Assembly (NCBI GenBank): GCA_946480815.1
Contig: CAMLLB010000003.1
Location: forward strand, 90,307-154,306
Direction: 5' to 3'
DNA: 64,000 nucleotides
Source of the DNA: an uncultured Flavobacteriales bacterium
GTDB lineage: Bacteria; Bacteroidota; Bacteroidia; Flavobacteriales; Crocinitomicaceae
Position numbers and translations under genes: made by a program. The notes beneath the pieces were generated by a model. That model did no database searches. It had not been told where the DNA came from and was given only the letters and a program-made list of their open reading frames with translations. This document shows positions 9,523 to 18,429 of the stretch, one piece after another (position 1 is the first letter of the stretch; each line of letters opens with the position of its first letter).

Positions 9523-9720
9523 CTATTGATGCGCTTTACAACCGTGGAACTGCATTTTTAAATCCTCAGCCGAAGCCATTTGACCCTCTGTTTCTTCTTC
9601 GGCGATATAGTCCTTAGAGGAAAGCGAAGAAACAGTCTGATCAGGTGCTTCTGATTCAGTAGAACAGGATTGTAACCCGGTAATAGTGAATAGTGAGAAG
9701 CAAAATATTTTTAACCTCAT
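9523..9720 (-). CDS. Small lipoprotein, unknown function
   Basis: From the ATG at 9720 the product is 65 residues: MRLKIFCFSLFTITGLQSC, a clear lipoprotein signal with lipobox LQSC, then an acidic S/E-rich tail ending HGCKAHQ. An alternative ATG two codons upstream (9726) is equally possible. A longer open frame reaches 9783, but those residues are not signal-like and a -7 box (9731-9738) lies inside it. The mature peptide is only about 47 residues and shows no recognisable domain. It stands alone between the symporter and uvrA. Confidence 0.6.
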   Translation of the reverse strand: MRLKIFCFSLFTITGLQSCSTESEAPDQTVSSLSSKDYIAEEETEGQMASAEDLKMQFHGCKAHQ

Positions 9721-9730
9721 AATCATGGAT

Positions 9731-9761
9731 CGAAGATAAGGGAATCGACTTTTTAACCCAA
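9731..9761 (-). promoter_or_regulatory. Promoter for the small lipoprotein gene
   Basis: Read on the - strand, TTG (9761-9759), a 20-bp spacer and TATCTTCG (9738-9731) match TTG-N19-TAnnTTTG with one mismatch. The box ends 4 nt before the ATG at 9726, so the mRNA would have little or no leader. Confidence 0.5.
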
Positions 9762-9847
9762 GACGAATTGAGTTTCTTGCCATTTTCGTCGGGTAAAATG
9801 CTTGTTTCGTCGATTGTTACAAGGTGCTTAAAGTGATGCTTTAAATC

Positions 9848-12634
9848 CTATTTCAACTTATGCTTTAAGTGCATTCCGGTGTAGTTATTTTTGACCTGGA
9901 CCAATTCTTCCGGAGTCCCCGTGAACTCAATGTTTCCGCCATTTATACCACCTTCCGGGCCGATATCAATGATCCAATCTGCAGCTTTAATAACGTCCAT
10001 ATTATGCTCTATTACGATAATGGAATGCCCGTCATCTACCAATCGGTTGAATGCGATCAATAATTTTTCAATATCGTAGAAATGCAAGCCGGTTGTAGGT
10101 TCGTCAAAAATGAAGAGCGTTTTATTGCTTTTTTGCGCGCCTTTGATCAGGAAAGATGCCAGTTTCACACGTTGTGCCTCACCACCGCTTAATGAACTGC
10201 TGGATTGTCCCATTTGAAGGTAACCCAAACCAACATCTTCAAGCGGTTGAATTTTCTGAACGATTTTCTCTTCCAGCTTGTCTTTTCCTTCTTTGAAAAA
10301 TGCCAGGGCAGAAGAGATATCCATATTCAGGATGTCGGAAATATTTTTGTCTCGGTAAAGGACTTCCAAAGCTTCCTGCCTGTAACGGCTTCCGCCACAG
10401 GATTCACAAACTAGGTGTACATCGGCCATAAACTGCATGCTCACAGTTACAACTCCTTCACCTTCACACATTTCACAACGGCCACCTTCTACGTTGAATG
10501 AAAAGAATCCGGGTTTGTAACCGTTGTGTTTTGCTGCATTTTGTTTTGCAAACAATTCCCGGATATCGTCAAATGCTTTTACATAAGTTACCGGGTTGCT
10601 CCGGGAAGATTTTCCGATCGGGTTTTGATCGATCAATTCGATTTCTGCAATGCTGGAAAGATCTCCTTCAATGCGTTTTACATTTCCCTGGTGGTCTCCG
10701 TATTGGCCTAAATGTTTGCGAATACCCGGGTAAAGGATCTCTTTCACCAAAGTGGATTTACCGGAACCGCTTACACCCGTAACAGCCACAATGCGGTTCA
10801 AGGGGAAGTCGACCGAAACATTCTTCAGGTTGTGTTCCCTGGCGCCGATGATCGAAATTTTATTCTTTCCGTTCCTGCGTTTTTTTGGAACCGGGATTTC
10901 GCGAACTCCGGTTAAGTATTGAGTTGTAAGGCTTGTATTGTTCTTTTTCAGCGCATCGAATTTTCCCTGGAAAACCACTTCGCCACCAAATTTCCCTGCT
11001 GCAGGGCCAATGTCAATGATTTCGTCCGCATGAAGCATCATGTCTTCTTCGTGTTCTACGACAATTACTGTATTCCCGATATCACGCAGTTTTTTCAGTA
11101 CTCCGATTAAACGTTCCGTATCCCGCGGATGTAAACCGATACTTGGCTCATCCAGGATATACATAGAGCCAACCAGGCTACTTCCCAATGATGTTGCAAG
11201 ATTTATTCGCTGAGATTCTCCTCCGGAAAGTGTATTTGCAGCCCTGTTAAGCGTTAGGTAACCTAATCCGACTTGAGTCAGGAAAGAAAGACGCTGTGTA
11301 ATTTCAGGTAAAATGCGGTTCGTAATCTTCAATTCCAATGGATCTACTTCCAGGTTCTCGAAAAACTTCAAGGCATTCTCGATCGGCATTAGTACCAATT
11401 CCTTGATACTGATCCCACCGACTTTCACATAATTGGCGTCTTCTCTTAAGCGGGTTCCGTGACATTCCGGGCAAAGCGTTTTTCCCCTGTAACGGGAAAG
11501 TAACACGCGGTATTGAATTTTATAGGATTGACTTTCCACGAATTTAAAGAAACCGTTAATTCCTGCGAAATGGCTGTTTCCATTCCAAAGTACCTCTAAT
11601 TGTTCTTCGGTCAATTCTTCCACCGGACGGTGGATCGGGAAATCGAATTTACGTGCGTTTCGAACCAACTCCTGTAAGTATTCACCCATGACTTCGCCTT
11701 TCCATGGAACAACAGCTCCTTCGTACACACTTAAACTTGTGTCAGGAATAACCAGGTTCGGGTCGATCCCGATGATAGAACCGTAACCTTCACAGGTTTT
11801 ACATGCCCCGAACGGATTGTTGAACGTGAACAGGTGAGGAGAGGGCTCGACGAAAGTCATATTATCCAATTCAAACCGATTGGAAAATGTCCGTTCTTCC
11901 ATGCTTCCCATATGTATCACAGAGCAATCTCCATGACCTTCCATGAAAGCCAGTTGAATGGAATCACCCAATCGACCCGAAAAATCTGTGTCCATCTCTT
12001 GTGTTACGATCCGGTCTATCACGATTTGAATTGAATCTGAAAGTTTCAGATCTTTTTCCTTCAGATCTTCCAGCTGTTTCAGTTCGTGGTTGTGCATGAT
12101 ACGCACGTAACCTTGTTCCTTCAATAATTTCAGTGTTTTCTCAATGCCGTATTTTTCAAGCGAAGGAAATGGAGCTGTAATCAGTAAGCGAATATCGTGC
12201 TCTAAACTTGCGATGTAATTGATAACATCCGTAACAGAGTCTTTTTTGACTTCATTTCCTGAAACAGGAGAGAAGGTGCGACCGATACGGGCGAATAATA
12301 TTTTAAGATAATCGTAGATTTCGGTCGTTGTCCCAACGGTTGATCTTGGATTATTGGTAATGACTTTTTGCTGGATAGCAATCGCAGGGGCAATTCCCTT
12401 GATGAAATCCGTTTCGGGTTTGTCTAATTTCCCCAGGAATTGGCGTGCATAAGAAGACAGACTTTCAATGTATCGTCTTTGTCCTTCTGCGTAAAGTGTA
12501 TCAAATGCCAAGGAAGATTTCCCGGAACCGGACAGTCCTGTAATAACAGTGAGCTTACCGTGTTCGATCTTAACTTCCAGATTTTTAAGGTTATTGACGC
12601 GTGCACCTTTGATGTGAATGTATCTTTCAGACAT
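9848..12634 (-). CDS. uvrA: Excinuclease ABC subunit A (UvrA)
   Basis: UvrA is the damage-scanning ATPase of nucleotide excision repair and loads UvrB at lesions. The 928-residue product has two ABC modules. The first has Walker [10 protein letters not shown] at 33-41 and the family stretch [18 protein letters not shown]. The second has [17 protein letters not shown] in the middle of the protein. Zinc-finger cysteine pairs appear at [17 protein letters not shown] and CEMCEGEG...CESCGGSRY. The signature motifs [12 protein letters not shown] and [12 protein letters not shown] are both present. Length is normal. The likely -7 element (GAAATTTG, 12646-12639) lies only 4 nt before the ATG. No LexA-like box was recognised. 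Confidence 0.97.
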   Translation of the reverse strand: MSERYIHIKGARVNNLKNLEVKIEHGKLTVITGLSGSGKSSLAFDTLYAEGQRRYIESLSSYARQFLGKLDKPETDFIKGIAPAIAIQQKVITNNPRSTVGTTTEIYDYLKILFARIGRTFSPVSGNEVKKDSVTDVINYIASLEHDIRLLITAPFPSLEKYGIEKTLKLLKEQGYVRIMHNHELKQLEDLKEKDLKLSDSIQIVIDRIVTQEMDTDFSGRLGDSIQLAFMEGHGDCSVIHMGSMEERTFSNRFELDNMTFVEPSPHLFTFNNPFGACKTCEGYGSIIGIDPNLVIPDTSLSVYEGAVVPWKGEVMGEYLQELVRNARKFDFPIHRPVEELTEEQLEVLWNGNSHFAGINGFFKFVESQSYKIQYRVLLSRYRGKTLCPECHGTRLREDANYVKVGGISIKELVLMPIENALKFFENLEVDPLELKITNRILPEITQRLSFLTQVGLGYLTLNRAANTLSGGESQRINLATSLGSSLVGSMYILDEPSIGLHPRDTERLIGVLKKLRDIGNTVIVVEHEEDMMLHADEIIDIGPAAGKFGGEVVFQGKFDALKKNNTSLTTQYLTGVREIPVPKKRRNGKNKISIIGAREHNLKNVSVDFPLNRIVAVTGVSGSGKSTLVKEILYPGIRKHLGQYGDHQGNVKRIEGDLSSIAEIELIDQNPIGKSSRSNPVTYVKAFDDIRELFAKQNAAKHNGYKPGFFSFNVEGGRCEMCEGEGVVTVSMQFMADVHLVCESCGGSRYRQEALEVLYRDKNISDILNMDISSALAFFKEGKDKLEEKIVQKIQPLEDVGLGYLQMGQSSSSLSGGEAQRVKLASFLIKGAQKSNKTLFIFDEPTTGLHFYDIEKLLIAFNRLVDDGHSIIVIEHNMDVIKAADWIIDIGPEGGINGGNIEFTGTPEELVQVKNNYTGMHLKHKLK

Positions 12635-12801
12635 ACTACAAATTTCGGGAATAATTACGAATTGGGAATGCCGAATTGCGAATTAAAATCACAATTTTTC
12701 GGTCTTTTCGATTAGCCTTGATTAGTAACAAGCAGCTATCAATTTGTAATTCGTATCCGGACAGCTATCGGGAGGTAATTTGTAATTATTTTAAGCTTTT
12801 T

Positions 12802-12832
12802 TTTGATTTTATATTGAAAAGTTCTATCTTTC
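12802..12832 (+). promoter_or_regulatory. Promoter of the sigma-factor gene
   Basis: TTTG (12802-12805), a 19-bp spacer and TATCTTTC (12825-12832, one mismatch to TAnnTTTG) precede the ATG by 82 bp. Confidence 0.55.
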
Positions 12833-12914
12833 CAAAAATAATTCATAGAGCCTATAGAAAGAATTCTACTTTAAACTGTTAAAAAACAACTGGTTACACC
12901 TTAAGAGTAGAGTT

Positions 12915-13514
12915 ATGGCTATGAAATTTCTAGACGATCAAGTCCTTATTCATTATTATTTAGAAGGAAACGAACAAGCTTTTGAAGTTTTGTTGATGCG
13001 TCATAAAGACAAAATATACCGTTCGATTTATCATAAAATCCGTGAGCGTGAAATCGCGGAAGATATTTTCCAGGAAACATTTGTAAAAATTATCCAAACA
13101 TTGAAGTTGGGGAATTACAATGAAGAAGGGAAGTTTTTACCTTGGGCTATGCGCATCGCACAAAACCTGGTGATCGATTACTTTCGTAAGCACGGAAGAA
13201 TGAAGCTGGTAAGTGAGCGTAATGCGAAAAGTGAGGATTTTACTATCTTTTCTATCCTGAAAATGGAAGAATTGAATATTGAACAAAGCATTTCCAAAAC
13301 AGAATTGGAGAAACAAATGATCGAACTGATCCAATACTTACCGGAAAGTCAGAAAGAGATCATTGAAAAACGCATTTTCCAGGACTTATCGTTCAAGGAT
13401 ATCGCTGAAATGGAAAACATTTCTATCAATACGGCATTGGGAAGAATGCGTTATGCATTGATTAATTTGAGGAAGTTGATCGAGAAACATCAGTTAGTTA
13501 CGGATCTCGATTAA
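12915..13514 (+). CDS. ECF-type RNA polymerase sigma-70 factor
   Basis: The 199-residue product has the two conserved regions of extracytoplasmic-function sigma factors. Region 2 covers about residues 10-95 (EGNEQAFEVLLMRHKDKIYRS..., IAEDIFQETFVKII, FLPWAMRIAQNLVIDYFRKH) and binds core polymerase and the -10 element. Region 4 covers about 130-190 (LPESQKEIIEKRIFQDLSFKDIAEMENISINTALGRMRYAL) and is the -35-binding helix-turn-helix. No anti-sigma gene follows. Instead an intrinsic terminator ends the transcript, so this is a single-gene unit and its control is unclear. It could be a housekeeping-like sigma of Bacteroidota, where such stand-alone ECF genes are common. Confidence 0.88.
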   Translation: MAMKFLDDQVLIHYYLEGNEQAFEVLLMRHKDKIYRSIYHKIREREIAEDIFQETFVKIIQTLKLGNYNEEGKFLPWAMRIAQNLVIDYFRKHGRMKLVSERNAKSEDFTIFSILKMEELNIEQSISKTELEKQMIELIQYLPESQKEIIEKRIFQDLSFKDIAEMENISINTALGRMRYALINLRKLIEKHQLVTDLD

Positions 13515-13539
13515 TTGTTAGCTACCACAATAAAATAGG

Positions 13540-13571
13540 AATCCTCTTGGTTAAGCCGAGAGGATTTTTTT
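13540..13571 (+). terminator. Terminator of the sigma-factor gene
   Basis: An 11-bp stem with one G-U pair (AATCCTCTTGG with CCGAGAGGATT, loop of 5) is followed by seven Ts. It starts 25 bp after the stop codon. Confidence 0.85.
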
Positions 13572-13724
13572 GACCGTATTAATTACCATGGTAAATTCTG
13601 GATAAGCTTACACTTATCCCTAAGAGTTGAAATCCTTTACTGATGGGAGAAACCCATTTTTAGAATGAAGAATTTACAGGTTGAAATTTTATACTTATAA
13701 GTAAAAAACGCTTCAGATAGAAAT

Positions 13725-13759
13725 ACCAAACCCCTGAACTTGATTCCAGGAGTTTTGGT
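13725..13759 (-). terminator. Possible terminator after the AhpD-like gene
   Basis: The arms ACCAAACCCCTG and CAGGAGTTTTGGT pair with one bulge and one mismatch, 13 bp past the stop codon of the leftward gene. No T-run follows on the - strand, so its activity is doubtful. Confidence 0.35.
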
Positions 13760-13772
13760 TCTATTCCTAATT

Positions 13773-14216
13773 TTATTCAGCCGGCTGGAACAACCCGCTG
13801 ATCGCAATGCGGTTCCAGGCATTGATCGTTGTAATCGCCATAATAACCTGAGCGAGATAATTCGCATCAAACGTTTCGCTTGCTTCTTTGTACAAGTCCG
13901 AAGGAATTCCTTCCTGGCTGATCAGCGTCACGGCTTCCGTCAGTGCCAAAATGATACGTTCTTCTTTGGTATATAATTCATTGACTTCTTTCCATGCATT
14001 TAAAAGAACAATACGTTGAACTGTTTCACCGTATTTCATAGCTTCTTTTGTGTGCATGTCGATACAATAAGTGCAGCCATTGATCTGTGAAGCACGTATT
14101 TTGATTAATTCCTGGTGTGTTTTTGTTAAAGCACTTTTCTCAATGTAACCTTGTAAACCGTACATTGCTTTTGTTGCTCCCGGTTCTGTCTCCATAATGT
14201 TGATTCTCTTTTCCAT
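13773..14216 (-). CDS. Carboxymuconolactone decarboxylase (AhpD-like) family protein
   Basis: The 147-residue all-helical protein carries the AhpD-type motif CTYCIDMH, with Cys48, Cys51 and His55. In this family these act as a thiol redox site that relays electrons to peroxide-reducing enzymes. The downstream stretch LLNAWKEVNELYTKEERIILALTEAVTLIS is typical of the group. It lies downstream of a Crp-like regulator on the same strand with a gap of about 135 bp. No peroxiredoxin gene is adjacent, so the partner is unknown. A role in peroxide defence is inferred from family membership only. Confidence 0.85.
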   Translation of the reverse strand: MEKRINIMETEPGATKAMYGLQGYIEKSALTKTHQELIKIRASQINGCTYCIDMHTKEAMKYGETVQRIVLLNAWKEVNELYTKEERIILALTEAVTLISQEGIPSDLYKEASETFDANYLAQVIMAITTINAWNRIAISGLFQPAE

Positions 14217-14350
14217 TTTGTTTGTCTTTTTTATTTATGGAACAAAGTTCAGTAACTAAAAACGGGAAAAACTTAAACCAGATTAATAAATGAATTAACG
14301 GATTAGAATTTACTCACATCATTCCGATATAGTGGAATATTATCGAAGTT

Positions 14351-14923
14351 TCACTTTCTCTTTTTTCTTAATTCACTTAAATATTCGGGAGTGAGTCCGA
14401 GGAAAGAAGCAAGCAGGTATTGCGGAACACGTTGTACGAATTGGGGATAAGAATTGTAAAAATGAAAAAAGTAATCTTCTTTGGAAAGCGTATATAAATA
14501 TTTAAGTCGCATTTGATAGGCTGCAAAAGCACGCTGATAAACAAAGCGGAAATACCGCTCCATGATCGGGAAATCGCGGTAGAGTTTTTCCAGGGATTGT
14601 GAATCAATTGTTAGAATTTCTGAATTTTCAACGGCTTGGATACTGAATAGTGCTTCTGTTTGAAACTCGAAAGCCCTGTTATCCGAAAGCCACCAGGTTT
14701 CCAGGGCAAATTCTGTTGTTACTTCTACACCTTTTTCGTTGATCAGAAATTTTCGGAGACATCCGGTCAATACAAAATATTGATAACGGCAAATCTTTCC
14801 TTCCTGTTGAAGGATTTCCTTTTTCGAAACCCGGATTATTTTGAAATAGCTCAGGATTGCATCAAACTCTTCGTCTGAAACAGAGATGAATTTTTGAAGA
14901 TGTTGTTTGAAGATGTGAGACAT
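14351..14923 (-). CDS. Crp/Fnr-family transcriptional regulator
   Basis: The 190-residue protein begins with a cyclic-nucleotide-binding-type beta-roll (residues about 25-115, including KEILQQEGKICRYQYFVLTGCLRKFL). A helical linker and a short C-terminal segment follow, with LASFLGLTPEYLSELRKK as recognition helix. This short architecture is common among Bacteroidota Crp-like proteins. The ligand cannot be read from sequence, and the canonical cAMP-contact arginine/serine pair is not evident. The start is 3 bp after the stop of the metallo-beta-lactamase gene, so the two are almost surely co-transcribed. It may control the AhpD-like gene downstream. Confidence 0.85.
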   Translation of the reverse strand: MSHIFKQHLQKFISVSDEEFDAILSYFKIIRVSKKEILQQEGKICRYQYFVLTGCLRKFLINEKGVEVTTEFALETWWLSDNRAFEFQTEALFSIQAVENSEILTIDSQSLEKLYRDFPIMERYFRFVYQRAFAAYQMRLKYLYTLSKEDYFFHFYNSYPQFVQRVPQYLLASFLGLTPEYLSELRKKRK

Positions 14924-14926
14924 GGA

Positions 14927-15670
14927 TTAGTGTTTTGCCTTTTTCTTATCCTGTTTTCTGCCTTTGTAATTTTTCCGGGCAAGTTTGTAAGTGTGTTTCA
15001 ACGCTTTTTTACCAGGTATTATTCTTTGATGACCCGGAATGACCCATTTCACTTTGGGATATTTCTTTATCAGGTTCTTCGCTGCAATTGGCCACATACC
15101 GATATTGGCATCAGAAAGATTTCCCAGATCTTCGGCTTCAACGGATTTGATGAAGCAACCACCCACAAGGATTTTGTCTTTTGGGAAATAAACTACGATA
15201 TTATCGGAAGTATGTCCTGCTCCCGGATAATAAGTTTCAAAAACCGTATTTCCCACCTGAAATGTTGTGTCGCCCTCAAAAGTGTATTGAGCTTGTGGAA
15301 AATTATTTTCCCGGCATAGATTCTTTGTCGCGTAAGTGCTGTAAGTGGCAATTCCCTTTTTTCTGTAATAATCTAATCCGGCGCTCCGGTCTTCGTGCCA
15401 ATGCGTGGAAATAACCAACAACACTTTTTTATGGAACTTCAGGTCAATGGAATCCAATAAGGGCTGAAACTGAGTGGTGTCCCACGGTGTATCTATCATG
15501 ATTACACCATTGGAAGTAATTTTCAAAAGCCCATGAGCTGAAATGCGTACGTCTTTATAAGTCTGGTAAGTGGTAAAAACGTATGAACTATCCGAAAGTT
15601 TTGTAAAATCAAGCTGTGCATTTAACCCGGAGGATAGCAAATAAACCACTGAGAAAAGAAACGTTTTCAT
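14927..15670 (-). CDS. Subclass B1 metallo-beta-lactamase
   Basis: The 247-residue protein has a signal peptide (residues 1-18, cleavage after LNA), so it should act in the periplasm. All zinc ligands of subclass B1 enzymes are present. The three-histidine site is His90, His92 and His153 (STHWHEDRSAG, GAGHTSDN). The second site is Asp94, Cys172 and His214 (GGCFIKS, PGHQ). Lys175 and Asn184 (LGNLSDAN...WP) sit where B1 enzymes contact the substrate carboxylate. B1 enzymes hydrolyse penicillins, cephalosporins and usually carbapenems, and chromosomal versions are common in Flavobacteriia. The lysine-rich tail (about 20 residues) is unusual. It is coupled to the Crp-like gene and lies 18 bp after a membrane-protein gene. 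Confidence 0.9.
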   Translation of the reverse strand: MKTFLFSVVYLLSSGLNAQLDFTKLSDSSYVFTTYQTYKDVRISAHGLLKITSNGVIMIDTPWDTTQFQPLLDSIDLKFHKKVLLVISTHWHEDRSAGLDYYRKKGIATYSTYATKNLCRENNFPQAQYTFEGDTTFQVGNTVFETYYPGAGHTSDNIVVYFPKDKILVGGCFIKSVEAEDLGNLSDANIGMWPIAAKNLIKKYPKVKWVIPGHQRIIPGKKALKHTYKLARKNYKGRKQDKKKAKH

Positions 15671-15688
15671 GAATATAAACTTACGGAT

Positions 15689-16243
15689 TTATCTCATTCG
15701 ATTCATGCGTTTTTCTCTATTTTCTTGGAGTTTAATCGCTATATAGTTTATAACAGGTTGTTCATTTAAAGCTTCCAGTTGGCTTATAAAAGCCTTGGCA
15801 ATTTTGTAATCCTGGAATTCAAAAATAATTATATCCTGGTTTGTAGGGTTGTCATAAGTCAGATCATAGGTAATAGATCTGGCAATTTCTCCGGACCTTC
15901 CATAATAGGTTGGAGTTCCAACATTGCTAAACGTATTTCTTGCATAAGCGCGTTCAACTGATATTCGTAATTCGAATTTTTCCGGATTGATCAATTGTAC
16001 CCAATTTCCCCATTTATTTCCGAACAATGACTTGTATTTTCTGTATTGATGTGTTATGGGGTTGTAGTCCAATCCTGTTTCAGTCAGACTCAGTATCACC
16101 ACAATTCCAATCAACAAGATGGCAAGTGGAAAGAGAAAGAAGAAACTAATCAAAGCTGCAATACCACAAAATACAGCAGGAAAAATATAAACAAGCGTTC
16201 GTCCTTCGTTGACGGTAATTAAAGATTTGGAAGTTTTTGTCAT
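15689..16243 (-). CDS. Hypothetical protein with two N-terminal membrane helices
   Basis: The product has 184 residues. A hydrophobic block at about 18-52, probably two closely spaced helices (VYIFPAVFCGIAALISFFFL and FPLAILLIGIVVILSL), is followed by a soluble domain of about 130 residues. That domain reads like a beta-rich PH-type fold (QYRKYKSLFG, WVQLINPEKFELRISV, IIIFEFQDYKIAKAFISQL), similar in outline to other bacterial membrane-tethered PH-like proteins. I do not recognise a named family. It precedes the beta-lactamase gene by 18 bp on the same strand and may be the first gene of that operon. Confidence 0.65.
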   Translation of the reverse strand: MTKTSKSLITVNEGRTLVYIFPAVFCGIAALISFFFLFPLAILLIGIVVILSLTETGLDYNPITHQYRKYKSLFGNKWGNWVQLINPEKFELRISVERAYARNTFSNVGTPTYYGRSGEIARSITYDLTYDNPTNQDIIIFEFQDYKIAKAFISQLEALNEQPVINYIAIKLQENREKRMNRMR

Positions 16244-16394
16244 TTAAGATTAAAAATTGAAGGGTGAAAATTAGTTGAAAGTTTGGTTGGTGGAATGGAA
16301 TTGGGATTTTTTTGGAAAATGAAAGTTATTTCGACTGATTTTGTAAACCATTTAGTTAATTCGTTACAAAAAATATGATGCTGAAATGCGTCTC

Positions 16395-16427
16395 AAAACA
16401 AAAGGCCCTTCATTTTGAAGAGCCTTT
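16395..16427 (-). terminator. Terminator of pckA
   Basis: A 12-bp stem with one mismatch (AAAGGCCCTTCA / TGAAGAGCCTTT, loop of 3) lies 22 bp past the stop and is followed on the - strand by TGTTTTGAG. Confidence 0.75.
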
Positions 16428-16448
16428 GTACTAAATAATAAAACTAGC

Positions 16449-18059
16449 TTAAACAGTCACTTTCGGAGCTGCAGCCAGAATATCTGTTGATGTTTCTGCC
16501 GCATACTGTTCAAAGTTCTTAACGAACTGATCAGCTAAATGGTTGGCAGTTTTATCATATGCTGCTTTATCTGCCCAGGTTTCACGCGGATTTAAAATCT
16601 CACTTGGAACTTCCGGACAAGAAGTTGGGAAAGACAACTCGAATACAGGCAATGTTTCGTAAACAGTGTTATCCAGTTTCCCTGTTAACGCCGCAGTGAT
16701 CATTGCACGTGTGTAAGACAATTTCATTCTGCTTCCAACACCGTAAGAACCACCTGACCAACCTGTGTTGATCAACCAAACTTTAATGTCTGTTCCCTGT
16801 AATTTCTCACCCAATAATTTTGCGTATTTCGCAGGGTGAAGTGGCAAGAACGCTTTTCCGAAACAAGCGGAGAATGTAGTTGTCGGTTCTGTAATACCAA
16901 CCTCAGTTCCTGCAACCTTTGCTGTATATCCTGACATGAAGTGGTACATCGCCTGCTCATTCGTTAAACGAGAGATCGGAGGCAATACACCGAATGCGTC
17001 AGCAGTAAGGAAGAAAATATTTTTTGGACCTGATCCGATAGAAGGAGTCATGATATTATCAATGAAATCAATCGGGTAGGAAACACGTGTGTTTTCTGTA
17101 ATAGAACCATCTGTGTAATCAGGAGTTGAAGTTCCTTCGTGGAAACCAATGTTCTCCAAAATTGCTCCAAATTTGATTGCGTCGTAAATTTGCGGTTCTT
17201 TCTCTTTGGAAAGATCGATCGTTTTTGCGTAGCAACCTCCTTCGAAGTTGAAAACAGTATTGTCTGACCAACCATGCTCATCATCACCGATCAAACGACG
17301 GTTTGGATCAGATGATAAGGTTGTTTTTCCGGTTCCGGACAAACCAAAGAAAATAGCAGTGTCATTATTTTCTCCAACGTTTGCAGAACAGTGCATGGAA
17401 AGTACGTTTTTCTCATGTGGCAATACGTAGTTCAACACGGAGAAAATACCTTTTTTGATCTCACCTGTGTATCCTGTACCACCAATGATGATCATTTTAC
17501 GAGTGAAATTCAAAATTGCGAAATTCGACTGGCGTGTTCCATCAATTGCCGGATCAGCTTTGAATCCCGGAGCACAAACAATGTTCCATTCAGCATCAAA
17601 GTTTTCGATCTCTGCATCTGTCGGACGCAAAAACATGTTGTATGCAAACATATTTGACCAAGGGAATTCAGTTGTCACACGGATGTTCATTCTGAATTTG
17701 TCGTCAGCACAAGCATATGAATCACGTACATATACATCTTTACCGATCAAATAAGACTTCATGCGGTTGTATAACGCATCAAATTGTTCTGTAGAAACAG
17801 GAATGTTCACATCACCCCACCATACACTGTCCTCAGTTTTAGCGTCGCGAACAACAAAACGATCCTTCGGAGATCTACCAGTGAATTCACCTGTTTCAAT
17901 CGCGATCGCTCCTGTGTCTGTTAAAACACCCTGACCACCGATAATAGTGTCTTCTACCAGTTCTGCTGGCGTTAAATTCCAAAATACGTTACCGAGATTT
18001 TCTAATCCGATAGTTGCTTTTAAATCGGCGTTTTTTCCTCGTTTACCAAATTCATTCAT
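16449..18059 (-). CDS. pckA: Phosphoenolpyruvate carboxykinase (ATP)
   Basis: The enzyme converts oxaloacetate and ATP to phosphoenolpyruvate, CO2 and ADP, the first committed step of gluconeogenesis. The 536-residue length is normal for the ATP-dependent class. Recognisable elements are FTGRSPKDRFVV (59-70), the PEPCK-specific SMHCSANVG (221-229), the P-loop GLSGTGKTTLSS (239-250) and the metal-binding motif GDDEHGW (258-264). The start agrees with family alignments from memory. The gene is monocistronic, with a terminator downstream and about 365 bp upstream that carries a -7 box and several inverted repeats. Carbon-source regulation is likely but not shown. Confidence 0.96.
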   Translation of the reverse strand: MNEFGKRGKNADLKATIGLENLGNVFWNLTPAELVEDTIIGGQGVLTDTGAIAIETGEFTGRSPKDRFVVRDAKTEDSVWWGDVNIPVSTEQFDALYNRMKSYLIGKDVYVRDSYACADDKFRMNIRVTTEFPWSNMFAYNMFLRPTDAEIENFDAEWNIVCAPGFKADPAIDGTRQSNFAILNFTRKMIIIGGTGYTGEIKKGIFSVLNYVLPHEKNVLSMHCSANVGENNDTAIFFGLSGTGKTTLSSDPNRRLIGDDEHGWSDNTVFNFEGGCYAKTIDLSKEKEPQIYDAIKFGAILENIGFHEGTSTPDYTDGSITENTRVSYPIDFIDNIMTPSIGSGPKNIFFLTADAFGVLPPISRLTNEQAMYHFMSGYTAKVAGTEVGITEPTTTFSACFGKAFLPLHPAKYAKLLGEKLQGTDIKVWLINTGWSGGSYGVGSRMKLSYTRAMITAALTGKLDNTVYETLPVFELSFPTSCPEVPSEILNPRETWADKAAYDKTANHLADQFVKNFEQYAAETSTDILAAAPKVTV

Positions 18060-18147
18060 AAAATGTCTTTTTGTTTTGCCCTTGAGCCTTCGCTGTCCTT
18101 GCTATGCTGAAACTTTGCGAAAGCGTTACGGCTAACTTATTTCGCTG

Positions 18148-18155
18148 CAAAAGTA
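18148..18155 (-). promoter_or_regulatory. -7 box (TACTTTTG) of pckA
   Basis: TACTTTTG reads on the - strand 88 bp upstream of the pckA ATG and fully matches TAnnTTTG. The nearest TTTG upstream leaves only an 11-bp spacer, so no good -33 partner is visible. This would suit a promoter that depends on an activator. Confidence 0.45.
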
Positions 18156-18195
18156 CATGGATTCGTCAAAAATTCACCCTTTTTTTAGTATAAAT

Positions 18196-18290
18196 ATTAA
18201 CAGAAGAAGAACAAATACTTTTGTTAAACCTGTTTAACGTGTTGATTTACTTGTTATTGCTTTGGTTTTAAGGTTAATAACTTGTTAACC
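18196..18290. promoter_or_regulatory. Cluster of TTAAC inverted repeats upstream of pckA
   Basis: Three inverted repeats lie 40-135 bp upstream of the -7 box: ACAAA-N4-TTTGT (18211-18224), GTTAAAC-N2-GTTTAAC (18223-18238) and GGTTAA-N7-TTAACC (18272-18290). Their spacing and position suit operator sites for a regulator of pckA. The binding protein is unknown. Confidence 0.4.
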
Positions 18291-18306
18291 CGAAACAGAG
18301 TAATTG

Positions 18307-18429
18307 ATAATTGAAAATGTAAAAATTAAAAAGAGGAAAATTTCCTATAGCAGATCTATCTTAAACAAAATCGAGAGCAGTTTTAAATGCTATAACTTTT
18401 CAATTGATCCATTCTCCATTTTCAATTAT
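18307..18429. repeat. Intergenic element with 13-bp inverted ends
   Basis: ATAATTGAAAATG (18307-18319) is repeated in inverse at 18417-18429, where it overlaps the stop codon of the esterase gene. A very similar element, with the same AATTGAAAATG end, lies at 39052-39153. The interior holds no open frame. Confidence 0.55.

Larger units (their letters stand above)
18060..18425. other. Intergenic region upstream of pckA
   Basis: This 366-bp gap holds a predicted pckA leader of about 85 nt with GCGAAA/TTTCGC complementarity, then the -7 box, a cluster of TTAAC inverted repeats and most of an intergenic element with inverted ends. No open frame looks coding. Confidence 0.6.

Noticed and set aside
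12440..12715. 91-residue rightward open frame opposite the start of uvrA
   Set aside because: Antisense of a strongly conserved gene with no promoter or domain.
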